Shown piece after piece: positions 15,129 to 20,500 of a stretch of 20,500 nt of DNA. The DNA lies in the NCBI GenBank assembly GCA_017964105.1, contig JAGCSP010000039.1:1-20500 (forward strand), written 5' to 3'. How positions within the stretch are numbered: the stretch's first letter is position 1; the number at the start of each line of letters is the position of its first letter. Position numbers and translations under genes: made by a program. This stretch comes from Clostridia bacterium. GTDB taxonomy: Bacteria > Bacillota > Clostridia > Christensenellales > UBA1242. A model generated the notes under the pieces. It was not told the origin of the DNA. It saw nothing but the letters and a program-made list of their open reading frames with translations, and did not search any database.

Positions 15129-15936
15129 ATTCTTTTATATTTTCTTCTTCCCTATTTACTACTGTGGAAATTATTTCTTCTATTGAAACTTTATTTTCTT
15201 CTTTTATCATAGGTAAGTTTATTCTTTGTTTTGTTAATTCTTTATCTTTATTTACTTGTGGAGTTGGAAGCTCATCTACGCATTTTTCAATAACCGAAAA
15301 TTCACGATTAACAAACTTGTTTTTTAACGCAACGCCAACAAGGTCTACATGTTTAAATAATGGAATCCTGACTTCTTTTGAACTTGTAATTAAATCTGAA
15401 TTAGCATTGTCGCCAGTAATGTCCGTAACAATAGTTATTGCTCTGTGTTTATCGTAACCTTTGCGTTTTGGTTTTAGGCTGGTTTCGTATATGCGTTCAA
15501 CCACATCTTCGTGGTTTAATACATCACTAAATACACTATCTCTATAAACAGATTTCTTTAATAGTGTAAATTTCAACAACTTATTTTCTGGTGTAAACAA
15601 CACATCTAAGGTTCTATATATTTGCTCTTTTTCTCCCCTACCAAAAGCACGTTCTTTTTCGGTTGTGGTATTATTTTGAACATTTGTGTATTTAACACCA
15701 ACATGGTCCACACCATTTATTGGTTGCAAATAAATGACCACACCATTTGGGCGCCTTAATTCTCTTACACCATCTGGATAATTTATTACTTTATACATTC
15801 CACGCACAACAAAGTTACCATCTTTATTATATAAAAATGTTTTGCGATGAATATCTTGTAAGACAGATTTTAATTTGTGGTTTTTGCAATGTTTTATATG
15901 GCGATATAAATTCTTTGCAATTGAATCATTTATCAT
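15127..15936 (-). CDS. hypothetical protein, no recognised family
   Basis: The 269-residue product is not one I recognise. I chose the ATG at 15936 (MINDSIAKNLY) because AGAGGT lies 8 nt upstream and a promoter at 15956-15985 would begin transcription just before it. An in-frame ATG at 15978 lies upstream of the predicted transcript start. The N-terminal 30 residues are basic and His/Lys-rich (RHIKHCKNHKLKS). The middle has KDGNFVVRGMYKVINYPDG then RELRRPNGVVIYLQP, a repeated aromatic-x-D/N-G pattern suggesting beta hairpins. The tail from about 225 is Glu/Lys-rich and probably helical or disordered. There is no signal peptide. It converges on the gene at 14046 and diverges from mnmE. Confidence 0.75.
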   Translation of the reverse strand: MINDSIAKNLYRHIKHCKNHKLKSVLQDIHRKTFLYNKDGNFVVRGMYKVINYPDGVRELRRPNGVVIYLQPINGVDHVGVKYTNVQNNTTTEKERAFGRGEKEQIYRTLDVLFTPENKLLKFTLLKKSVYRDSVFSDVLNHEDVVERIYETSLKPKRKGYDKHRAITIVTDITGDNANSDLITSSKEVRIPLFKHVDLVGVALKNKFVNREFSVIEKCVDELPTPQVNKDKELTKQRINLPMIKEENKVSIEEIISTVVNREEENIKE

Positions 15937-15955
15937 AATTTCAACCTCTAATATT

Positions 15956-15985
15956 ATTATACTATATTTTATTATCAAAAGTCAA
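15956..15985 (-). promoter_or_regulatory. promoter of the unrecognised gene ending at 15127
   Basis: On the minus strand, TTGACT (15980-15985) and TATAAT (15956-15961) are separated by 18 bp. Transcription would start near 15949, giving a leader of about 13 nt that contains AGAGGT. Confidence 0.75.
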
Positions 15986-16007
15986 TATCACCTATTGTTA
16001 GGTGATA
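15986..16007. promoter_or_regulatory. inverted repeat between divergent promoters
   Basis: TATCACCTA (15986-15994) and TAGGTGATA (15999-16007) are perfect 9-bp inverted arms around TTGT. The site abuts the minus-strand -35 (15980-15985) and ends 13 bp before the mnmE -35. Its position suits an operator or shared control site. No regulator is identified. Confidence 0.5.
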
Positions 16008-16020
16008 ATTCAAAAAATCA

Positions 16021-16050
16021 TTGTAACAAACTATTATTTTGTGTTATAAT
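16021..16050 (+). promoter_or_regulatory. mnmE promoter, extended -10
   Basis: TTGTAA (16021-16026), an 18-bp spacer, and TATAAT (16045-16050) preceded by TGT give an extended -10. The ATG is only 11 nt downstream of the -10 with no Shine-Dalgarno, so the mRNA leader would be roughly 4 nt. Confidence 0.75.
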
Positions 16051-16061
16051 GAATATCGCTT

Positions 16062-17417
16062 ATGGAAAACGATACAATTTGCGCAATTTCCACCCCAATT
16101 GGCACTGGTGGAATCTCAATAGTTCGTATGAGTGGAAGCAATGCACTAGCTATTGCTTTCAAAATTTTTTCGTCTAAAAATGTAAGCCAAGAGAGCATAA
16201 AACCAAGATATTTTTATTTGGGCAATATACACACCGCAGATGTTAATGAAAAGTGCATGATGGTATATTTTAAGGCGCCCTACTCTTACACTGGCGAAGA
16301 CCTAGTGGAATTTCAATGTCATGGCGGAGTGCTTGTTACACAAAAGGTTTTGCAATCGCTAATTGAAAGTGGTGCACGAATTGCCCAAGGCGGTGAGTTT
16401 ACCAAGCGTGCATTTGTAAATGGAAAATTGTCACTTGATGAAGCAGAAGGTGTGATTGATGTAATAAATGCAGAAAGCGAAAGCGAATTAAAGGCAAGCT
16501 ATGGACTACTTAAAGGTAATTTACACAAAGAAGTAGAAAAATTACAAAATATTATCACAGATATTTTAAGCGAAATAAATGTAACATTTGATTTTCCAGA
16601 AAATGATGACGAAGAGGTTACTAGCGCAGATGTGTTAGAAAAATTGACGCGCGCACAAAAAACCTTAGACCATATAATCAAAACTAGTACAACAGGACTA
16701 AAACTAAAAACGGGCACCAAGGTGGTTATTGTTGGTAAACCAAACGTTGGCAAATCAAGCGTAATGAATGCAATGCTTGGTACAGATAGGGCCATTGTAA
16801 CTTCAATTCAAGGAACAACAAGAGATGTGTTGGAAGAAACATACATCTACAAGGGTGTCAAATTCAATTTAATTGATACCGCAGGTCTACATGATAGCAA
16901 CGATTTAGTAGAAAGCATTGGTATTAATAAGGCAAAAGAAATTTTGAAAAATGCAGATATTGTATTGTTTGTGGTAGATGGCAGCCAAGAGTTAGACAAC
17001 TTTGACAAAGATATAATTAAGCTATTAAACGACAAAAAGGTTATAGTTGTTGTCAATAAGTGTGATTTAAAACAAAAAATCAATTCAAGTATACTACCCC
17101 ATGCCGAACACATGGAATGCAGTGCATTAGAAAATAAAGGCATAACAGAAATCAAAGATAAGATATACAATATGGTAATTGATGAAAAAGTGTTATCACA
17201 AAATGTAATAATCACAAATATTCGTCATGCCGAAGCATTGAGTAAATCTAATGAAATTATTTTAAGGGTAATTACAGATTTACAAGCTGGTGCAAACTTG
17301 GAGCTTGTTTCACTTAATTTACAATCCGCTTGGGAAACATTGGGGCTAATTACCGGTGTAAGCGGAACAGAAGAAATTATAGCAAATATATTTAGTAAAT
17401 TTTGCGTAGGAAAATAA
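16062..17417 (+). CDS. mnmE: tRNA modification GTPase MnmE
   Basis: MnmE works with MnmG to install the carboxymethylaminomethyl group at position 5 of wobble uridine (U34) in certain tRNAs, using a tetrahydrofolate derivative and GTP hydrolysis. The 451 residues match the family. The N-terminal folate-binding domain (about 1-118) holds CHGG and GGEFTKRAFVNGK. The inserted G domain carries GKPNVGKSS (225-233), TTRD (252-255), DTAG (272-275) and NKCD (332-335). The C terminus ends CVGK with the conserved catalytic cysteine (Cys448). No ribosome site precedes the ATG, and the -10 is 11 nt away, so it appears near-leaderless. mnmG follows after 2 nt. Confidence 0.98.
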   Translation: MENDTICAISTPIGTGGISIVRMSGSNALAIAFKIFSSKNVSQESIKPRYFYLGNIHTADVNEKCMMVYFKAPYSYTGEDLVEFQCHGGVLVTQKVLQSLIESGARIAQGGEFTKRAFVNGKLSLDEAEGVIDVINAESESELKASYGLLKGNLHKEVEKLQNIITDILSEINVTFDFPENDDEEVTSADVLEKLTRAQKTLDHIIKTSTTGLKLKTGTKVVIVGKPNVGKSSVMNAMLGTDRAIVTSIQGTTRDVLEETYIYKGVKFNLIDTAGLHDSNDLVESIGINKAKEILKNADIVLFVVDGSQELDNFDKDIIKLLNDKKVIVVVNKCDLKQKINSSILPHAEHMECSALENKGITEIKDKIYNMVIDEKVLSQNVIITNIRHAEALSKSNEIILRVITDLQAGANLELVSLNLQSAWETLGLITGVSGTEEIIANIFSKFCVGK

Positions 17418-17419
17418 TA

Positions 17420-19288
17420 ATGAAAATAAAAGGATATGATGCAATAGTAATTGGTAGCGGTCATGCTGGTTGTGAATCAGCTTTGGCTTTGGCGCGTAAG
17501 GGTATTAGTACCCTACTTTTGACATTGAATTTAGATTCTATTGCTTTTCTTGCATGTAATCCTAGCATTGGTGGTACTGCAAAAGGTCAGTTAGTAAGTG
17601 AGATAGATGCACTCGGTGGCCAAATGGGAATCAATGCAGATAAAGCCACAATTCAACGCAGAATGCTCAACTCCTCTAAGGGTGCCGCTGTGCAAAGTTT
17701 GCGTGTGCAAGCTGATAAAATAATGTATCATACGTATATGAAAGAAACACTAGAAAACACCCCTAACCTAACCATAAAACAGGCAGAAGCTAGCGACATT
17801 ATTGTAAAAAGCGGCACTGTAAAATCTATCAAAACAGCGCAAGGCGAAGAGTATGAATGCAAGGTAGCAGTGCTTTGTACAGGTGTATATTTAAAATCAC
17901 GAATTATTATTGGTGAATTTACTAAAAATGAAGGTCCAAACGGATTTAGCAATGCTACATACCTAACTAAGAGTTTGTTAAAAAATGGCTTCAAACTTAT
18001 GCGATTTAAAACTGGTACCCCTGTTAGAATACATAGTGATTCAATTAACTACAACATTTTGGAAGTTCAAAAGGGCGAAGATAATATTCAGACATTCTCA
18101 TATACTACAAAACGTGCACCAAAAAATGTTGCTGACTGTTACCTTACTTATACAACTCCTGTTACACATAAAATAATACTAGACAATCTCGATAAAGCGC
18201 CTATGTATAGCGGTATTATTAAAGGAGAGGGTCCAAGATATTGTCCTTCAATCGAAACAAAAGTAGTAAGATTTTCTGATAAAGAAAGGCATCAATTATT
18301 CCTAGAACCCGAATCAATGAGCACAAAAGAAGTTTATGTGCAAGGACTAAGTACGAGTATGCCTGTTGATATACAAAAACAAATGGTACACTCTGTAATT
18401 GGTTTGGAGAATGCACACATTATGCGTGACGCTTATGCAATAGAGTATGACTGTATTGATCCAACACAGCTATATCCAACACTTGAAAGCAAAAAGGTAA
18501 AAGGATTGTACTTTGCTGGACAAATTAATGGCACAAGCGGATATGAAGAAGCAGCTGCTCAAGGATTGATTGCTGGTATTAATGCTGCACAACATGTCTT
18601 GAATGCAGAACAGTTAGTGTTGAAACGCAGCGACGCATATATTGGTGTACTTATTGATGACCTAGTAACAAAGGGAACAAACGAGCCATACAGAATGATG
18701 ACTTCCAGGGCAGAGCATAGATTACATTTGCGTCAAGACAATGCAGATTTAAGATTGACGGAAATTGGCAAGAAATATGGACTTATTGACAAAAATCGAT
18801 ATAATTTATACCAAAAAAAGTTAAAACAGATAGATTTATTATATTCAATGATTGATGATAAGTATGGTACAAAAAGTAAGATGGCCGAACTATTCAAATC
18901 GAAAAATGAGAGTTTTAGTACTAACGGGCTAACTGTTAGAGAAGCTTTAAAACGAAGCAGTATAACTATTGATGATATATTAGAAATAGTACCAGAATTA
19001 TCTACATTCCCATACGATGTTTTAAAAGAAGTAGAGATTCAGGTAAAATATGAAGGATATTTAGCTAGACAGCAAAAACAAATAGAGCAAGCCCAAAGGA
19101 ATGAAAATACCTTAATACCTAAATCCATTGATTATAATAAGATCAAAGGACTTAGGATAGAGGCTAGACAAAAATTGGATACGATTAAACCAATGAATCT
19201 TGGTCAAGCCTCTAGAATTTCTGGTGTAAGCCCAGCTGACATAGCTGTGTTAACAGTTTATTTAAAACTAAATGGTAAAAATTTGTAA
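17420..19288 (+). CDS. mnmG: tRNA uridine-5-carboxymethylaminomethyl modification enzyme MnmG
   Basis: MnmG (GidA) is the FAD-containing partner of MnmE in wobble uridine modification. From ATG 17420 it has 622 residues, normal for the full-length form. The FAD-binding GSGHAGCE (12-19) follows the first strand, then CNPSIGG (46-52). GEGPRYCPSIE (GidA signature) contains a conserved Cys, and the region RMMTSRAEHRLHLRQDNAD is strongly conserved. The C-terminal helical domain is thought to bind MnmE. AGGA lies about 9 nt upstream of the ATG; an in-frame TTG at 17402 overlapping mnmE is less likely. It is co-transcribed with mnmE and followed by a terminator. Confidence 0.98.
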   Translation: MKIKGYDAIVIGSGHAGCESALALARKGISTLLLTLNLDSIAFLACNPSIGGTAKGQLVSEIDALGGQMGINADKATIQRRMLNSSKGAAVQSLRVQADKIMYHTYMKETLENTPNLTIKQAEASDIIVKSGTVKSIKTAQGEEYECKVAVLCTGVYLKSRIIIGEFTKNEGPNGFSNATYLTKSLLKNGFKLMRFKTGTPVRIHSDSINYNILEVQKGEDNIQTFSYTTKRAPKNVADCYLTYTTPVTHKIILDNLDKAPMYSGIIKGEGPRYCPSIETKVVRFSDKERHQLFLEPESMSTKEVYVQGLSTSMPVDIQKQMVHSVIGLENAHIMRDAYAIEYDCIDPTQLYPTLESKKVKGLYFAGQINGTSGYEEAAAQGLIAGINAAQHVLNAEQLVLKRSDAYIGVLIDDLVTKGTNEPYRMMTSRAEHRLHLRQDNADLRLTEIGKKYGLIDKNRYNLYQKKLKQIDLLYSMIDDKYGTKSKMAELFKSKNESFSTNGLTVREALKRSSITIDDILEIVPELSTFPYDVLKEVEIQVKYEGYLARQQKQIEQAQRNENTLIPKSIDYNKIKGLRIEARQKLDTIKPMNLGQASRISGVSPADIAVLTVYLKLNGKNL

Positions 19289-19291
19289 CTT

Positions 19292-19321
19292 AACAACCAC
19301 CTAAAATGTGGTTGTTTTTTG
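19292..19321 (+). terminator. terminator after mnmG
   Basis: AACAACCAC (19292-19300) pairs with GTGGTTGTT (19308-19316) around a 7-nt loop and is followed by a T run. It lies 3 nt after the mnmG stop and cuts rsmG off from the mnmEG transcript. Confidence 0.9.
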
Positions 19322-19403
19322 TGTGGCGCAAAGTCATTATTGTGTTATTTTGAGATGAAACTAACTATTTGATTAGTATAATGCGTATAAACAACAATTA
19401 TAA

Positions 19404-19419
19404 TGTTTCACGTGAAACA
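19404..19419. promoter_or_regulatory. parS: parS centromere site 1
   Basis: TGTTTCACGTGAAACA, a perfect match to the bacterial parS consensus TGTTNCACGTGAAACA. Symmetry extends to 20 bp (19402-19421). It binds ParB/Spo0J, which loads SMC at the origin. Confidence 0.97.
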
Positions 19420-19765
19420 TTTTGAAATGAAATTTAGTTCTAAATTTAAAACGAGTAGTTCTCAGAATTAAATAATTTAAAACTATATATATAAAAGTTA
19501 AACTTGACTAGTGATCCATATTCTTACTTGGCTGAGGGTTTAGTATATTCATTTGATACAGGTGATTGTACATATTTGCAATTTGAATAAATAATGTGTA
19601 TTCGTTTACTATAGGAATACGTCTAAATACTTTACGTAAAATTTTTATAGACACCGCCTATAATTACTACAATTATTTATTGGAATAAGGGCTAAATAAA
19701 GCGATTTAAAGGTTATATTGTTTATCTCAAATTATTTGTTTAATATCTGCCTTTTGCAATATAAA

Positions 19766-19781
19766 TGTTTCACGTGAAACA
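19766..19781. promoter_or_regulatory. parS: parS centromere site 2
   Basis: The same perfect 16-mer TGTTTCACGTGAAACA, with symmetry extended to 22 bp (19763-19784). It lies 19 bp upstream of the rsmG -35, so ParB bound here could affect rsmG transcription. Confidence 0.97.
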
Positions 19782-19800
19782 TTTGAGGTGTATGTATTGC

Positions 19801-19829
19801 TTTACATATAAATAAATTAAATATATAAT
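19801..19829 (+). promoter_or_regulatory. rsmG promoter (leaderless)
   Basis: TTTACA (19801-19806) and TATAAT (19824-19829) are separated by 17 bp. Only 6 nt lie between the -10 and the ATG at 19836, so transcription should start at the A of the start codon. Confidence 0.8.
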
Positions 19830-19835
19830 ATAGAT

Positions 19836-20500
19836 ATGGAAAATATAGATTATCTAATACAACAATTTAATAAATATAATATTCAGTTAACTGATGATCA
19901 GATTAATAAGTTCACTAAATACTATGAGTTAGTTGTTGAAACCAACGAGAGCATGAATCTTACAACCATAACTGAATGGGATGACTTTGTGAATAAACAT
20001 TTTGTTGATAGTTGTTTACCTTTGAATTTGTTCCCGCATAATTCTACGGTTGTTGACATTGGTTCTGGAGCTGGCTTCCCCGGGATTCCTTTAAAAATAC
20101 TAAGACCTGACCTTAAAATTACACTTGTGGACAGTTTAGACAAACGTGTAAAATTCCTAAATAAAGCCATTTTTGAGTTGGGGTTGACTGATATTGATGC
20201 AATTCACAAAAGGGCGGAGGAGATGACAAATGTTTCACGTGAAACATTTGATGTTGTGACAGCCAGGGCGGTTGCGGCAATGATTACATTATCTGAATAC
20301 TGTTTGCCATTGTGTAAAGTGGGTGGTAAATTTATTGCCTATAAGGGAACTTTGGAAAACGAAATGAAAGAGTCTAAGTCGGCGATTGAATTGCTTGGTG
20401 GAACGCTAGATAACGTATACAATTACAATTTTGAAGAGTACACAAGGAATATAGTTGTAATAAATAAAGTGAAGAATACTCCTTTAAAATATACACGCGG
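19836..20500 (+). CDS. rsmG: 16S rRNA (guanine-N7)-methyltransferase RsmG, 3'-truncated by window edge
   Basis: RsmG (GidB) methylates N7 of G527 in 16S rRNA with S-adenosylmethionine. The visible 221 residues are close to full length (about 240) and run off the right edge with no stop. The Rossmann motif VVDIGSGAGFPGIP (72-85) binds the methyl donor, and TARAVAAM (142-149) is the family signature. There is no ribosome site before ATG 19836, and the -10 ends only 6 nt upstream, so the transcript appears leaderless. A perfect parS (20231-20246) lies inside the gene and encodes VSRET (133-137), a position where homologues are variable. parA and parB often follow rsmG in this lineage, but they would lie outside the window. 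Confidence 0.96.
   Translation, partial: MENIDYLIQQFNKYNIQLTDDQINKFTKYYELVVETNESMNLTTITEWDDFVNKHFVDSCLPLNLFPHNSTVVDIGSGAGFPGIPLKILRPDLKITLVDSLDKRVKFLNKAIFELGLTDIDAIHKRAEEMTNVSRETFDVVTARAVAAMITLSEYCLPLCKVGGKFIAYKGTLENEMKESKSAIELLGGTLDNVYNYNFEEYTRNIVVINKVKNTPLKYTR
20231..20246. promoter_or_regulatory. parS: parS centromere site 3, within rsmG
   Basis: A third perfect TGTTTCACGTGAAACA, with symmetry extended to 24 bp (20227-20250). It is read in frame as the end of Asn, then Val-Ser-Arg-Glu-Thr. Confidence 0.97.

Larger units (their letters stand above)
19322..19835. other. gene-free AT-rich region carrying two parS sites
   Basis: About 510 bp without a convincing gene. It contains parS at 19404-19419 and 19766-19781 and, at the right end, the rsmG promoter. 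The only coding-like piece is a 28-codon frame from TTG 19504 to TAA 19588-19590 that ends CTYLQFE; it has no ribosome site and could be chance or a remnant. I see no tRNA, riboswitch or insertion element. The region may serve as the origin-proximal centromere. Confidence 0.6.

Noticed and set aside
19322..19835. tRNA, RNase P RNA, riboswitch or insertion sequence in the gene-free stretch
   Set aside because: I saw no cloverleaf, conserved RNase P core, transposase frame or terminal inverted repeats apart from the parS palindromes.
1..20500. Mollicutes-like code with TGA as tryptophan
   Set aside because: All genes run full length with TGG for conserved tryptophans; no in-frame TGA is found.
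1..20500. CRISPR array or prophage
   Set aside because: No regularly spaced repeats and no phage structural or integrase genes are present.

Overview
This AT-rich window is the replication-origin neighbourhood of a bacterial chromosome. The gene set (gyrA, gyrB, recF, dnaA, dnaN, rpmH, rnpA, yidD, yidC, jag/khpB, mnmE, mnmG, rsmG), the strong AAGGAG-type ribosome binding sites, the consensus TGTTTCACGTGAAACA parS sites and a diderm-unlike YidC point to a low-G+C Bacillota, probably an uncultured clostridial lineage. I cannot name a genus. All 16 complete genes end in TAA (14) or TAG (2), and the reading frames are full length with the standard code.

Layout: positions 1-3964 carry gyrB and gyrA on the minus strand (gyrA runs off the left edge). 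Position 3965-4258 is a divergent promoter region. Positions 4259-8185 carry recF, dnaA and dnaN on the plus strand, with a candidate oriC (DnaA boxes plus an AT-rich stretch) between dnaA and dnaN. Positions 8228-8683 hold a small lipoprotein gene on the minus strand. Positions 8811-11170 hold two tandem paralogous genes encoding GNAT-like proteins of unknown role. Positions 11224-13948 form the rpmH-rnpA-yidD-yidC-khpB operon. Positions 14046-15936 hold two convergent genes that I do not recognise. Positions 16062-19288 hold mnmE-mnmG. Positions 19289-19835 are a gene-free stretch with two parS sites, followed by rsmG (cut off by the right edge) with a third parS inside its coding sequence.

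How it works together: DnaA, the beta clamp, RecF and gyrase start, carry out, protect and relieve strain from replication. The parS sites mark the origin for ParB/SMC (parAB probably lies just beyond the right edge, by family precedent). The rpmH operon couples ribosome and RNase P protein production with membrane protein insertion. MnmE and MnmG modify tRNA wobble uridine, and RsmG methylates 16S rRNA. The order differs from the usual dnaA-dnaN-recF-gyrB-gyrA: recF lies upstream of dnaA, gyrBA is inverted to the left, and the rpmH cluster points the same way as dnaA rather than away from it.

The least-explained parts are the tandem GNAT-like pair, the two unrecognised genes placed between khpB and mnmE, the 21-bp alternating purine-pyrimidine tract in the gyrB promoter, and a group of apparently leaderless genes that all begin ATGGAA.
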